DNA of 64,000 nucleotides from Streptomyces sp. HNM0575 (GCF_012726265.1 NZ_JAASAG010000002.1:186001-250000); one strand, 5' to 3'. Shown: positions 41,664-51,368, counted from the first letter of the stretch. The notes: generated by a model not told the origin, from the letters alone. Made by a program: numbers and translations.

Positions 41664-42908
41664 TCAACCTCTCGACCCCCGCGACACCACGCGTGACAAG
41701 GCCTCCACGACGCGTGGTTCGTAGTCGTGCGCACTCCCCAGCCGCAGCCGCTCCAGCGCTCGCAACGACCCCTCCATGGAAGCCTTCCCGGCCACCATGT
41801 CCTCGTACGCGTTGACCGCGCGGACGATACGCGCCGTGAGCGGCTGCTCACGGAAAGGGTCCGCCTGCCGCTCGACCACCACGGCGACTTCGGACGCCAC
41901 CCCGGTCTGCCGTACGACCGCGCCGCCCAGCAGGGCGATCCGGCGCTGCAACTCCGGATCCAGCCCCTCCGTGGCGCCCGAGGCGACCGGATCGACGAGC
42001 GAGAGCTGCCCGATGTCGTGCATCAGAGCCGCGTACTCCAGGACGGTGAGCTCGGGATGGGCCAGGCCCAGCTCGCGGCCCACTGCGCAGCTGAGTTCGG
42101 CCACCCTGCGCGCGTGCCCGTGCGGCGTGTAGCCGGCGACCTCGGTGGAGCGCGCGAGGGAGGCGATGGTCTGCCGGTACGTGGCGCGCACCGTCGCGTA
42201 CCGGCGGAAGGAGAACAGCGTGAGCAGCAGCGGCACGCAGAAGACCGGCAGCGCCCACAGTCCGGCGACGGCGACGGCGAGCGCGATGACGGCCCCGGTC
42301 GCGCCGATGGCCGGAGCTATGCCGACGCGGGTACGCAACCGGCCGCGGAGCAGCGGCCCGAAGGGACGGCCGGTGCTGTTCGCGGCGAACACGGCGGCCA
42401 GCAGGGAGTCGCACAGCGCCGTCAGCAGCGTGACGGCGAGCAGATAGAGCGCGTAGTACGGACCGGGCCCCACCCACTGCGCCAACGCGCCCGAAGTGTA
42501 AAGGGGTTGGAAGCAGGTGGCGGCGAAGCCGACGGCGAGCACTCCGCGTACGGCGTGGTCGAGTTCGAGGGCCGGGCCCGCCGCGGCGCGCGGGGCGTTG
42601 CCCGCGAGTGCGGCGACGATCACCACGGCGACGACCTGGAGGACGCCGCCGGTGGTCCGTTCGCCGCCGACCTCGCCGAGCAGGGCGTAGCCCAGGGCTC
42701 CGGCGGCGGCGAGCGGCGCGCTCGTGGCGGGGTTGCCGTCGTGGTCGCCGCCGGGCAGCTGTACGCGCACGGACTCGCCGACCGCGACGACCGCCGCGAA
42801 CGCCAGTGCCACCCAAGGCTGTTCGAGCCCGCGCCACAGGGTGAGGCCGAGCGCGGCGAAGCTGAGGGCCGCCGCGGCGCCACGGCTCAGCGCTACCAGG
42901 TATCTCAT
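41664..42908 (-). CDS. membrane HD-domain protein with degenerate GYP region
   Basis: 414 residues. The N-terminal ~240 residues hold six to eight hydrophobic helices. The C-terminal HD domain has HARRVAELSCAVGRELGL and YAALMHDIGQLSL, but where HD-GYP proteins have HHHExxDGxGYP this one reads VVVERQADPFREQP. The c-di-GMP phosphodiesterase site is therefore broken. The ATG overlaps the stop of the canonical HD-GYP gene by 4 nt (ATGA). The paired architecture suggests it is a paralogous regulatory or scaffold subunit of its active neighbour. Confidence 0.82.
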   Translation of the reverse strand: MRYLVALSRGAAAALSFAALGLTLWRGLEQPWVALAFAAVVAVGESVRVQLPGGDHDGNPATSAPLAAAGALGYALLGEVGGERTTGGVLQVVAVVIVAALAGNAPRAAAGPALELDHAVRGVLAVGFAATCFQPLYTSGALAQWVGPGPYYALYLLAVTLLTALCDSLLAAVFAANSTGRPFGPLLRGRLRTRVGIAPAIGATGAVIALAVAVAGLWALPVFCVPLLLTLFSFRRYATVRATYRQTIASLARSTEVAGYTPHGHARRVAELSCAVGRELGLAHPELTVLEYAALMHDIGQLSLVDPVASGATEGLDPELQRRIALLGGAVVRQTGVASEVAVVVERQADPFREQPLTARIVRAVNAYEDMVAGKASMEGSLRALERLRLGSAHDYEPRVVEALSRVVSRGSRG

Positions 42909-44407
42909 GCCGGGGGCCGCCCCGCCCCGGCCTCCGCGGCGGCCTCCTCCGCGGTGTCCGCCACAGCCTCGTCCGCGGCGGCCGCGGCCTCGGCGCCGGA
43001 CCGCACGCGGTCCGGGTCCGCGGCGAGGGCGGATTCGTCCCGGTCGCGCGCAGCTGGGACGTTTCGCCCGCTCCGGCCCCGCCCCTCCGCTCCGGCCGCT
43101 CTCCCCGTCCGGTCCGCCGTGACGGCCGGCGACCACTCCTGACGCTCCAGCGCGCGGGCCAGCGCCTGTACGACACGGGGGTCGAACTGCGTGCCCGCGC
43201 ACCGCTCCAGCTCCGCGACCGCCGTGCCGACGGGCCGCGCACGCCGGTAGCTGCGCGTGGACGTCATCGCGTCGAAGGCGTCGGCCACCGCCACCACGCG
43301 GGCGACCTCGGGGATTTCGAGACCTGTGAGCCCGTACGGATAGCCGCTGCCGTCCAGCCGCTCGTGGTGGTGCAGGATCGCGGCGCGCGCCTCCCCGAGG
43401 AAGCCGATGCCGCGGACCATCTCGTGCCCGTACTCGGGATGCAGCTCGATGACGCGCCGCTCCTCCTCGGTGAGCGGGCCGTCCTTGCGCAACAGCCTTG
43501 TGGGGACGCCGAGTTTGCCGATGTCGTGCAGTATTCCGGCGAACCGCAGCGCCTCCGTACGGTCGTCGTCCATGCCGAGTTCGCGGGCGATCAGGACGGA
43601 GGCCCGGCCGACTCGTTCACTGTGGCCGCGCGTGTAGCGGTCCTTGAGGTCGACGGCCTGCACCAGGGCCCGGATCGTCGACTGGTGGGCGCCCCGTTCG
43701 CGGTGGTACTGCGCGAAGACCCAGCAGCAGATGTACATCGGCAGCAGCACGAAGAAGGCCGAGGCGGGTCCGTACGGGCTGCGCCACAGCACCGCCATCA
43801 TCAACCCCACGAATCCGTGCAGCAGATGGGGCGCCACCGCCCGCTGGAACTGCCCGCGCCACGCCGCCCGCAGCGCACACCGCTCGGCGGCGACGAGAAC
43901 CGCGCCGTCGAGCACCGTGACCACCGCGCAGAAGGTGAGCGCGGCTGCGGCCGCTGCGACCAGTACGTCCGGGAAGAGCGCCGTCCCATGGTGCGGCGCG
44001 GTCAGGCTGCCGTCCGCCGCGGTCCACACATGCCCGGACACCCAGGCGGCGAGGGCCAGTTGGGCGGCGTGCCATGACCGGCGCGCGGCGGCGTGACGCG
44101 GCTCGACGCGCCCGATCAGCGCCCCCGGCACCGGTACGAGCGCAGCCGCGGCCGGCGGCAGCAGGAAGGCCGCGGTCAGCAGCACGGGGAAGAAGGCGCC
44201 CATGTTCCCGGGCACCTTGTGGCCCATCAGGGGGCAGCGCGGCGCGTATTCACAGATCGCGTAGAGCGCGGCCAGCGGCAGCAGCACGCTCCATTCGAGG
44301 CCGCCCGGGTCCAGCAGGGCGGGCGCCGCGCACAGCAGCGCGCAGGACGAAGACGCCGCGATGAGCCCGCGCGCCTCCCACGGCAGGCGGGCTCGCCCTG
44401 CACGCAT
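42905..44407 (-). CDS. membrane HD-GYP c-di-GMP phosphodiesterase
   Basis: 500 residues. About seven membrane helices occupy residues 10-250 (LLPPAAAALVPVPGALIGRV, PASAFFVLLPMYICCWVFAQ). A complete HD-GYP domain follows: GHSERVGRASVLIARELGMD, FAGILHDIGKLGVP, ILHHHERLDGSGYPYGLTG and DAFDAMTSTRSYRRAR. The C-terminal ~80 residues are Ala/Glu/Arg-rich. It should hydrolyse c-di-GMP, a second messenger that holds back Streptomyces development via BldD. The ATG has GGGAGGGAG upstream. It is first of a coupled pair with a degenerate HD protein. Confidence 0.9.
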   Translation of the reverse strand: MRAGRARLPWEARGLIAASSSCALLCAAPALLDPGGLEWSVLLPLAALYAICEYAPRCPLMGHKVPGNMGAFFPVLLTAAFLLPPAAAALVPVPGALIGRVEPRHAAARRSWHAAQLALAAWVSGHVWTAADGSLTAPHHGTALFPDVLVAAAAAALTFCAVVTVLDGAVLVAAERCALRAAWRGQFQRAVAPHLLHGFVGLMMAVLWRSPYGPASAFFVLLPMYICCWVFAQYHRERGAHQSTIRALVQAVDLKDRYTRGHSERVGRASVLIARELGMDDDRTEALRFAGILHDIGKLGVPTRLLRKDGPLTEEERRVIELHPEYGHEMVRGIGFLGEARAAILHHHERLDGSGYPYGLTGLEIPEVARVVAVADAFDAMTSTRSYRRARPVGTAVAELERCAGTQFDPRVVQALARALERQEWSPAVTADRTGRAAGAEGRGRSGRNVPAARDRDESALAADPDRVRSGAEAAAAADEAVADTAEEAAAEAGAGRPPA

Positions 44408-44701
44408 CGGTGACTCCCTCCCCACATCACGGTGGAAGGGGAGAGAATAGGACGGACTGGGCCCGAGTGTGGCGTCATCGGCACAATGCTCCGCAGAGGG
44501 CGCCCAGTTCTCACACCTTGGAGTGAGAAGAGACCGAAGTGCGGACGGGGAGCGGCCCAACTCCCGTAGAGCCACGGCGAATTACCCGGAACCGGGACGG
44601 CGACGTCCGAGGCCCCGGAACGGAGCGCGGTGCGGGTACGGTGCGGGGCGGTGCGGGTGCGGTGCGCTGAGGGGCGGTGCCGAGCGCCAAGGGGCGGTGC
44701 G

Positions 44702-45148
44702 TCAGGCGTACTTGCTGCGCCCGGAGACCGACTGCGACGCCGGCCCGGAGGGCTGCTCGGAGGACGTGTCCGCGGGGACGGCGTCCGCATTCCCGTCCGG
44801 CTTCACTTCCGCCTTCGCCTCCGGCTTGGTTTCCGCCTTCGCGTCCGTCTGCGACTCGTCCGGCCCGACGGGCACTTCGGTCCCGGCCGCCTCGGCAGCG
44901 CGGATCAACTCGATGCGCCCCATCACCTTCGAGCGCAGACCCGACGGCACGTCGTCATGGCCGCAGCAACGCTTGACGAGCTTCTTGACCTCCTGCTCGA
45001 GGCCGTACTTCTCCAGGCAGGGCGAGCACTCGTCGAAGTGCTCCTTGAACTTCTCGCAGTCACTGTCCGGCATTTCCCGGTCCAGGTACTCGTAGAGATG
45101 GTCGAGCACCTCCGAGCAGTCCGTCTCGTGCGGCTCTCCGCAGCTCAT
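44702..45148 (-). CDS. rsrA: RsrA, zinc-dependent redox anti-sigma factor
   Basis: 148 residues. The ZAS motif is exact: Cys11, then His37-x3-Cys41-x2-Cys44 (EHFDECSPC), plus Cys61-Cys62, matching the redox-sensing Cys/His set of S. coelicolor RsrA. Reduced RsrA with Zn holds SigR; disulfide stress releases it. The C-terminal ~50 residues ([17 protein letters not shown] and on) are an Ala/Lys/Glu/Pro repeat extension beyond the roughly 105 residues usual for RsrA. The ATG overlaps the sigR stop (ATGA), coupling the pair. Confidence 0.95.
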   Translation of the reverse strand: MSCGEPHETDCSEVLDHLYEYLDREMPDSDCEKFKEHFDECSPCLEKYGLEQEVKKLVKRCCGHDDVPSGLRSKVMGRIELIRAAEAAGTEVPVGPDESQTDAKAETKPEAKAEVKPDGNADAVPADTSSEQPSGPASQSVSGRSKYA

Positions 45149-45969
45149 GAGCCCGAACCTTTCCCGTCGTGCGACTGCGCGGCGCCCGCGGGAGCAAGGC
45201 CCCGGTCACGCGCGTAGTCCTCCAGCATCCCGCGCAGCTGCCGACGGCCGCGGTGCAGCCGGGACATGACCGTGCCGATCGGTGTCCCCATGATGTCGGC
45301 GATCTCCTTGTACGCGAACCCCTCGACGTCCGCCAGATAGACCGCGATGCGGAACTCCTCCGGAATCGCCTGGAGGGCCTCCTTCACATCGGAGTCCGGC
45401 AGGTGATCGAGGGCCTGGGCCTCGGCGGAGCGCAGCCCCGTCGACATGTGCGACTCGGCGCGCGCGAGCTGCCAGTCCTCGATGTCCTCGGCAGCGCTGC
45501 GCTGGGGCTCGCGCTGCTTCTTCCGGTACGAGTTGATGAACGTGTTGGTGAGGATCCGGTACAACCACGCCTTGAGGTTGGTGCCCTCACGGAACTGGTG
45601 GAACGAGGCGTACGCCTTCGCATACATCTCCTGCACCAGGTCCTCTGCGTCCGCGGGATTGCGCGTCATGCGCAGCGCCGCCGAGTACATCTGGTCGAGG
45701 TAGTTCAGCGCGTCCCGCTCGAAGCGCGCGCTGCGCTCCGACTCGGTCTCCTGTCCGGCGTTGCCGCCGTCTTCGGTCCCGGTGACCGGACCCACCTCCT
45801 CCGGTGCTCCGGCGAGCCCAGCGGACCCGCCCGAATCGGAGAATAGACGACGTTCCAGCTCTCGCGCCGCCCCGGTCTTCCTCACGTCCGTCGTCCCGCC
45901 GGCAAGCGCGACCGTGGCCCAGTCAAGGTCAGCGGCCTTCGGACGCTGCGGGCAAGCGACAGAACCCAT
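45145..45969 (-). CDS. sigR: SigR, ECF sigma factor for thiol-oxidative stress (long and short forms)
   Basis: Listed from ATG 45969 (274 residues, SigR'-like). An internal GTG at 45795, preceded by GGAGGAG, gives a 216-residue SigR beginning [10 protein letters not shown] after the initiator Met. Region 2 is [19 protein letters not shown] then [20 protein letters not shown]; region 4 is [20 protein letters not shown]. In S. coelicolor the longer unstable form is made from the induced promoter and provides shut-off. Here the self-type promoter lies about 40 nt upstream of the long start, consistent with that. The stop overlaps rsrA by 4 nt. Confidence 0.93.
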   Translation of the reverse strand: MGSVACPQRPKAADLDWATVALAGGTTDVRKTGAARELERRLFSDSGGSAGLAGAPEEVGPVTGTEDGGNAGQETESERSARFERDALNYLDQMYSAALRMTRNPADAEDLVQEMYAKAYASFHQFREGTNLKAWLYRILTNTFINSYRKKQREPQRSAAEDIEDWQLARAESHMSTGLRSAEAQALDHLPDSDVKEALQAIPEEFRIAVYLADVEGFAYKEIADIMGTPIGTVMSRLHRGRRQLRGMLEDYARDRGLAPAGAAQSHDGKGSGS

Positions 45970-46010
45970 ACCGACGGCTCCCTCGTTCTCGACACTCTGA
46001 CTTTTGCGTG

Positions 46011-46037
46011 AACACATGCCCGCCGGGTGTTCATTCC
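46011..46037 (-). promoter_or_regulatory. SigR-type autoregulatory promoter (sigRp2-like)
   Basis: On the minus strand: GGAAT (46037-46033), 19-nt spacer, GTT (46013-46011), the SigR consensus GGAAT-N18/19-GTT. Transcription would start near 46005, about 35 nt before the long-form ATG. Confidence 0.8.
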
Positions 46038-46133
46038 CGGGCGGGGCCAGTCATGACCGAGGCGTCCGACCGGCATGACCGAGGCGTCCGACCGGCCGCG
46101 GTCGCGGTCCTCCCCCCCCGTCAGCCCCCCCCG

Positions 46134-46937
46134 TCAGCGCCCGCCCACGGGCGACAGCCCGGCCAGCCAGTCGGCGACCGCGCCGGTGAGCAGGGCCAGC
46201 GCCTCCTCCTGCCCCACGGCGGCGCGCTTGGGCACGGCGAAACCGTGATCGCCTTCCGGGACCTCCACGATCCGCGTGCCCTCCGGGAACTCCTCGGGGC
46301 GCCCGAAGGGATCACGCCCGCCCTGCACCACGAGCACCGGCAGCCCCGCCTCTGCCGCACCGTTCAGCTCACCGGCACGGGACTTCTCCGGCTTCCCGGG
46401 GGCGTGCAGCGGGAAGGCGAGCGCGAGCACCGCCGCGGCGTCCAGCTCTCCGGCCGTACGGCATGCCACCCGGGCGCCCGCGCTGCGGCCGCCCGCCACG
46501 ACGGGCAGGCCCGGCGCGCACAGCGCCGGCCACAGCGCACGCCACCCGGTGTCGAGCGTCTTCGGCGCGGGCGCGACCTTCTTCCCTGCCACCCGCCACG
46601 GCTGCTCGACGAGCGCGACCGTGACGCCCGAACCGGGCAGCACGCGCGCGAGCGCCCGTAGGTCCCGCGCCTCGATTCCGCCGCCCGCCCCGTGGCCGAG
46701 TGCGAGCACGGTGTGCGCCTCGGGGGCGGTGTGCCAGGTGATGCGGGCGTCACCGGCGGGGGTCGCAACGGTCTCACGCCCGGAGTGCCCGGAGCCCTCG
46801 GAGGGGCCGGGGTTCTCGGCAGTCTCGGCATGCCCGGATCCGGAGCTCCCGGACTTCGATGGGTGCGCGGATCGCCCGGCGTGCTGTGCGCGCTCCGCAG
46901 CCGCGCCGTCTCCGCCTCGTGCGGCTTTGCTGGTCAT
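46134..46937 (-). CDS. alpha/beta-hydrolase family protein (KANL3/TEX30-like)
   Basis: 267 residues. The N-terminal ~55 residues are a Ser/Gly/Ala-rich tract. The hydrolase core has LALGHGAGGGIEARDLRALA (oxyanion loop), the nucleophile elbow VVAGGRSAGARVACR (Ser in GRSAG), Asp in VQGGRDPFGRPE and His in PEGDHGFAVP, a full catalytic triad. Start ATG 46937 is chosen from several in-frame options and has only a weak ribosome site. It lies 137 nt downstream of the SRAP gene on the same strand and upstream of sigR. The substrate is unknown. Confidence 0.82.
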   Translation of the reverse strand: MTSKAARGGDGAAAERAQHAGRSAHPSKSGSSGSGHAETAENPGPSEGSGHSGRETVATPAGDARITWHTAPEAHTVLALGHGAGGGIEARDLRALARVLPGSGVTVALVEQPWRVAGKKVAPAPKTLDTGWRALWPALCAPGLPVVAGGRSAGARVACRTAGELDAAAVLALAFPLHAPGKPEKSRAGELNGAAEAGLPVLVVQGGRDPFGRPEEFPEGTRIVEVPEGDHGFAVPKRAAVGQEEALALLTGAVADWLAGLSPVGGR

Positions 46938-47074
46938 GGAAAGCCATCCTGCCCCGTGCGTCCCCGTCCCCCTCGTCCCCCTGTCCGCGAGCCGGTGGTC
47001 CCCGGCCTCGGCCCCCACCACCCCCCTCAGCACAGCGCCCCTCAGCACAGCGTGCGATCAGAGCAGCGGGCCGG

Positions 47075-47893
47075 TCAGAACAGCGTGCCGACCTCGGGCC
47101 CGGCCAGTTCCCTGAGCAGCTCGGCGCTGTTGTTGCGTACGTTGCTGACGCCCGTGGAGACCGGATAGGCGCGCATCATCCCGGGAGGCGGCGGCTCCAG
47201 CAGCGCGCGCAGCTCCTCCTGCGACCTGCGCGCCGGGTTCAGCCAGGCGTTCCAGCGCTCCGGCAGCATCATCAGCGGCATCCGCGGGTGGATGTCCGCC
47301 AGCGACTTGGGGCCGTCCTCGCCGCTGGGACCGGCGAGCGGCGCCGTCTCCGCCTCCGTGGTCACCACGGTGCAGGTCGTCCACCAGGCGCGGGGGTGGT
47401 CGTCGGGGAGCGTGCCGTCGCGCCAGAACTCGTACAGCCCGGCCATCGCCATCACGGAACCGTCCGCCGGCGTCACGAAGTACGGCTGCTTGCGCGGCCG
47501 TTTCCGCTTCCCCTCCTGCTCCAGCTCGAGCTCGTTCTTCGCGGTGCACCACTCGTAATAGCCGTCGGCCGGGAGCAGGCACCGGCGGGAGGCGAAGGGA
47601 CGCCGGTAGGCGGGCTTCTCGTGCACCGTCTCCGCCCTGGCGTTGATCATCTTCGCGCCCATGTCGGGCGACTGGGCCCAGGCCGGTACGAGCCCCCACG
47701 TCAGCGTCCGCAACTGCCTTACCGGCCGCGGGTCTTCAGATCCCTTCAGCGGGCGGTCGAGGACCGCGTGCACCTGCTTGGTGGGAGCGATGTTCCAGTC
47801 GGGGGCCAGGGTCTCCCGGGGGTTCCACAGCTCCACACCGAAGCGTTCGACGAGGTCCTCGGGTCTCCGGCTTGCTGCGTAGCGTCCGCACAT
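47075..47893 (-). CDS. SRAP-domain abasic-site processing protein (HMCES/YedK family)
   Basis: 272 residues. The catalytic Cys is residue 2 (MCGRYAASRRPEDL), so the start must be this ATG, which requires Met removal. NARAET and the HPRMPLMML His loop complete the active site. The protein forms a thiazolidine crosslink with abasic sites in single-stranded DNA to protect them. A charged loop ELELEQEGKRKRPRKQ is inserted relative to the core. There is no ribosome site close to the ATG. It is divergent from the M50 protease gene. Confidence 0.92.
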   Translation of the reverse strand: MCGRYAASRRPEDLVERFGVELWNPRETLAPDWNIAPTKQVHAVLDRPLKGSEDPRPVRQLRTLTWGLVPAWAQSPDMGAKMINARAETVHEKPAYRRPFASRRCLLPADGYYEWCTAKNELELEQEGKRKRPRKQPYFVTPADGSVMAMAGLYEFWRDGTLPDDHPRAWWTTCTVVTTEAETAPLAGPSGEDGPKSLADIHPRMPLMMLPERWNAWLNPARRSQEELRALLEPPPPGMMRAYPVSTGVSNVRNNSAELLRELAGPEVGTLF

Positions 47894-48015
47894 AAGTGCC
47901 ACACTGCCACGGCACTGATGTGGATCGCCCCGCGTTCACGGAGAAGCACATTCCGCTCAGGGAGAGGATGTGCCGGAGCAGTGCAGGTGCGGGGCAGGGG
48001 AGGACAAAGGAAAGA

Positions 48016-48729
48016 ATGGACACCACGAGCATCGCCGGTCTGTGGGACAGGGTCGCCGGCACGCAGCCCGACCCGGCCCAGTGGCTGGTCCTCACGACCG
48101 CCGTCATAGCCCTCGCGGCCGTCGTGCCGCACCGCGTGTGGCGCTTGTCACGGAACGCGGTAACCATCGCGCACGAGGGCGGGCACGGTCTGATCGCCCT
48201 GGTGTCCGGGCGTCAACTCGAAGGCATACGGCTCCACTCCGACACCTCCGGCCTCACCCTCTCCCGCGGCAAGCCCACCGGCATCGGCATGGTCCTCACC
48301 GCTGCGGCCGGCTATACGGCACCCTCCCTGCTCGGCCTCGGCGGCGCCTGGCTGCTCGCCGCGAACCACATAACGCTCCTGCTGTGGAGCGCCACCGGGC
48401 TGCTCCTGGCGATGCTCGCGATGATCCGCAACGCCTACGGCGTGCTCACCGTCTTCCTCACCGGCGGCGCCTTCGTACTCGTCTCGTGGCTGACGGAGCC
48501 GCAGGTGCAGGCGGGATTCGCGTACGTCGTCGTCTGGTTCCTGCTGTTCGGGGGCGTACGGCCGGTCTTCGAGCTACAGGGCAAGCGCCGCCGCGGCGGC
48601 GCTCCGGACTCCGACGCGGACCAGCTCTCGCGGCTCACGCACGTGCCCCCGCTCATGTGGCTGGTGCTCTTCCACGCGGTGTCGCTGTGCTCGCTGACCG
48701 GCGGCGGCCGGTGGCTGCTGGGCTGGTGA
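48016..48729 (+). CDS. M50-family membrane metalloprotease
   Basis: 237 residues, about six membrane helices. The zinc motif HEGGH (residues 53-57, in [20 protein letters not shown]) matches HExxH of the M50B group; the second ligand is probably in the later membrane region. The ATG has AAAGGAAAG upstream. Such small M50B proteins are widespread in actinobacteria with no known substrate; the general role is cleavage of membrane-embedded proteins. The gap before aroA is filled by tandem repeats and a hairpin. Confidence 0.88.
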   Translation: MDTTSIAGLWDRVAGTQPDPAQWLVLTTAVIALAAVVPHRVWRLSRNAVTIAHEGGHGLIALVSGRQLEGIRLHSDTSGLTLSRGKPTGIGMVLTAAAGYTAPSLLGLGGAWLLAANHITLLLWSATGLLLAMLAMIRNAYGVLTVFLTGGAFVLVSWLTEPQVQAGFAYVVVWFLLFGGVRPVFELQGKRRRGGAPDSDADQLSRLTHVPPLMWLVLFHAVSLCSLTGGGRWLLGW

Positions 48730-48807
48730 GCCGCGGGCTTCCCGGGCGGCGGCCCGGTGGCTGATCCGGCCCGCGTTCCCGGGACCTGCCGGATCGTCGC
48801 CGAAGCC

Positions 48808-48873
48808 GGCGCAGGACTGCGCAGGACGGCGCAGGACTGCGCAGGACGGCACAGGCCGGTGCAGTCCTGCGCC
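48808..48873 (+). repeat. 20-bp tandem repeat forming a hairpin upstream of aroA
   Basis: GCAGGACTGCGCAGGACGGC occurs twice (48811-48830, 48831-48850). GGCGCAGGACTGC at 48828-48840 (also 48808-48820) pairs perfectly with GCAGTCCTGCGCC at 48861-48873. It could terminate the M50 transcript; two alternative left arms exist. Confidence 0.8.
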
Positions 48874-48931
48874 TGACGGCGGAGAACCGGCACAAGAAGG
48901 GCACGGCCGCCGAACGACTAAGGTGAAACTC

Positions 48932-50338
48932 ATGACCGAGCACACCGCCGGCGCCGCCCTGTGGCCCGCGCCCTCCGCCAGTTCGCCCGTCGACGCGACC
49001 GTCGCCGTGCCCGGGTCGAAGTCGGTCACCAACCGCGGTCTCGTGCTCGCCGCCCTGGCCGCCGACACCGGTGTGCTGCGCCGCCCGCTGCGCTCCCGGG
49101 ACACCGTGCTGATGGCGGACGCGATGCGCACGATGGGCGTCCACGTCGAGGAGGGCGTCGGCCCTGACGGCACGGGCGAGTTCTGGCGCGTCATCCCCGC
49201 CGGGCTGCACGGCCCCGCCGCCGTCGGCGTCGGCAACGCCGGGACCGTCATGCGCTTCCTGCCGCCCGTGGCCGCGCTGGCGGACGGTCCCGTGCGTTTC
49301 GACGGCGATCCGCGCTCGTACGAACGCCCGCTGCACGGCGTCATCGACGCCCTGCGCACCCTCGGCGCCCGCATCGACGACGACGGCCGCGGACGGCTGC
49401 CGATGACCGTGCACGGCGGAGGCTCACTCGCCGGCGGCAGCGTGGAGATCGACGCGTCGGCCTCCAGCCAGTTCGTCAGCGCGCTGCTGCTGTCGGCGCC
49501 GCGCTTCAACCAGGGCGTCGAGGTGCGTCACACCGGCGGCACCCTGCCGTCCGCTCCCCATATCCGCATGACGATCGACATGCTCCGCAAGGCCGGTGCG
49601 CAGGTCGACGCTCCCGAGGACGGCGGCGAGCCCGACGTCTGGCGGGTCACGCCCGGAGCCCTGCTCGGCCGGGACCTGGTCGTCGAGCCCGACCTCTCCA
49701 ACGCGCAGCCCTTCCTGGCGGCGGCGCTGATCACCGGCGGCCGGGTCACCGTGCCGGACTGGCCGGAGCACACGACACAGCCCGGCGACGCGCTGCGCGG
49801 CATCTTCACGGAGATGGGCGGCTCCTGCGAACTGGACGAGCGCGGGCTGACGTTCACCGGCGGCGGCCGCGTCCACGGCATCGACGTCGACCTCGGCGAC
49901 GTCGGCGAGCTGACGCCCGGCATCGCCGCCGTCGCGGCCCTGGCCGACTCGGAGTCGGTGCTGCGGGGCGTGGGCCATCTGCGGCTGCACGAGACCGACC
50001 GGCTCGCCGCCCTCACCAAGGAGATCAACGGCCTCGGCGGCGACGTCACCGAGACCGCGGACGGCCTGCGCATCCGCCCGCGCCCGCTGCACGGCGGGAT
50101 CTTCCACACGTACGACGACCACCGGCTGGCGACGGCCGGGGCGCTGCTGGGCCTCGCCGTCGAGGGAGTGGAGGTCGAGGACATCGCCACCACCGGCAAG
50201 ACGCTGCCGGGCTTCGACGGCATGTGGGCGGAGATGCTCGGCGCCACCGCCACCGCCACCGCCACCGCCACCGCTACTGCCACCGTCACGGGCGGCGCGG
50301 CGGGTCCGGCCGGCTCGCGACTCGAAGAGAGCGACTGA
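48932..50338 (+). CDS. aroA: 3-phosphoshikimate 1-carboxyvinyltransferase (EPSP synthase)
   Basis: 468 residues. EPSP synthase motifs: [37 protein letters not shown], and [20 protein letters not shown] near the C-terminus. It transfers enolpyruvate from PEP to shikimate-3-phosphate in aromatic amino-acid synthesis. The ATG has AAGGTG six nt upstream. The C-terminus ends with an (Ala-Thr)7 run and a Gly/Ala-rich tail coded by a hexanucleotide microsatellite, beyond the normal end of the fold. rsgA starts 13 nt later, so the two are probably co-transcribed. Confidence 0.95.
   Translation: MTEHTAGAALWPAPSASSPVDATVAVPGSKSVTNRGLVLAALAADTGVLRRPLRSRDTVLMADAMRTMGVHVEEGVGPDGTGEFWRVIPAGLHGPAAVGVGNAGTVMRFLPPVAALADGPVRFDGDPRSYERPLHGVIDALRTLGARIDDDGRGRLPMTVHGGGSLAGGSVEIDASASSQFVSALLLSAPRFNQGVEVRHTGGTLPSAPHIRMTIDMLRKAGAQVDAPEDGGEPDVWRVTPGALLGRDLVVEPDLSNAQPFLAAALITGGRVTVPDWPEHTTQPGDALRGIFTEMGGSCELDERGLTFTGGGRVHGIDVDLGDVGELTPGIAAVAALADSESVLRGVGHLRLHETDRLAALTKEINGLGGDVTETADGLRIRPRPLHGGIFHTYDDHRLATAGALLGLAVEGVEVEDIATTGKTLPGFDGMWAEMLGATATATATATATATVTGGAAGPAGSRLEESD
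50243..50284 (+). repeat. hexanucleotide microsatellite in the aroA 3' end
   Basis: Five perfect GCCACC units, one GCTACT variant and a further GCCACC, encoding seven Ala-Thr pairs. Length changes would keep frame. Confidence 0.92.
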
Positions 50339-50351
50339 GGACGGCCCCGCG

Positions 50352-51362
50352 ATGCGGCGCTACGGCAAGCACACCGACGAGGACGACGTCCGCGTACGTC
50401 CCAATCGCAAAGGCAGCCGTCCGCGCACGCACACCCGCCCCAAGCACGAGGACGCCGCACAGGGCATGGTCCTGACCGTCGACAGGGGCCGGCTCACCTG
50501 TCTCGTCGACGACCGCACCGTCACCGCCATGAAGGCACGCGAACTCGGCCGCAAGGGCGTCGTCGTGGGCGACCGCGTGGCCCTCGTCGGCGACCTGTCC
50601 GGCGAGAAGGACACCCTCGCCCGCATCGTGCGCGTCGAGAAGCGCACCTCGGTGCTGCGGCGCACCGCCGACGACAACGACCCCTACGAACGCGTCGTCG
50701 TCGCCAACGCCGACCAGCTCGCCATCGTCACCGCCCTCGCCGACCCCGAGCCCCGGCCGCGGCTGATCGACCGCTGTCTCGTCGCGGCGTACGACGCGGG
50801 GCTCGACCCGCTGCTCGTGCTGACCAAGTCCGACCTCGCGTCCGCACGGCCGCTGCTGGAGCAGTACACGCCGCTGGGCGTCCGGCACGTCGTCACCAGC
50901 CGCACCGAACTGGCGGACGGCGCGGCCGCGGAGCGCGTACGGGAGTCGCTCAACGGCCGGATCACGGTGCTGGTCGGCCACAGCGGAGTCGGCAAGACCA
51001 CCCTGGTCAACGCCCTCGTACCGGAGGAGCACCGCCGCACCACGGGTCACGTCAACGCCGTGACCGGCCGCGGCCGCCACACCACCACCTCGGCGCTGGC
51101 GCTCCCCATGCCGGAGGAGGGGAGCTGGGTGATCGACACCCCGGGCGTCCGCTCGTTCGGGCTGCACCACGTCGACCCGTCACGCGTCATCGGCGCCTTC
51201 CCCGACCTCGAGCCCGGCACGGCCGGCTGCCCGCGCGCTTGCAGCCACGACGAGCCGGACTGCGCGCTCGACCAGTGGGTCTCGGACGGCCACGCCGATC
51301 CGCAGCGCCTCTACTCGCTGCGCCGCCTGCTGAGGACGCGGGAGGAGCACGAGGGGGACTGA
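50352..51362 (+). CDS. rsgA: ribosome small-subunit biogenesis GTPase RsgA
   Basis: 336 residues. It has an N-terminal OB domain and a circularly permuted GTPase: LVLTKSD (G4) precedes VGHSGVGKTTLVNAL (G1) and VIDTPGVRSFGLHHV (G3). The C-terminal zinc knuckle is CPRACSHDEPDCAL. It assists late 30S maturation. It follows aroA by 13 nt. The stop is 6 nt from the stop of the convergent TetR gene. Confidence 0.95.
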   Translation: MRRYGKHTDEDDVRVRPNRKGSRPRTHTRPKHEDAAQGMVLTVDRGRLTCLVDDRTVTAMKARELGRKGVVVGDRVALVGDLSGEKDTLARIVRVEKRTSVLRRTADDNDPYERVVVANADQLAIVTALADPEPRPRLIDRCLVAAYDAGLDPLLVLTKSDLASARPLLEQYTPLGVRHVVTSRTELADGAAAERVRESLNGRITVLVGHSGVGKTTLVNALVPEEHRRTTGHVNAVTGRGRHTTTSALALPMPEEGSWVIDTPGVRSFGLHHVDPSRVIGAFPDLEPGTAGCPRACSHDEPDCALDQWVSDGHADPQRLYSLRRLLRTREEHEGD

Positions 51363-51368
51363 CCGCCG

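Noticed and set aside
47894..48015. SigR promoter driving the SRAP or M50 gene
   Set aside because: No GGAAT/GTT pair at the right spacing was found on either strand.
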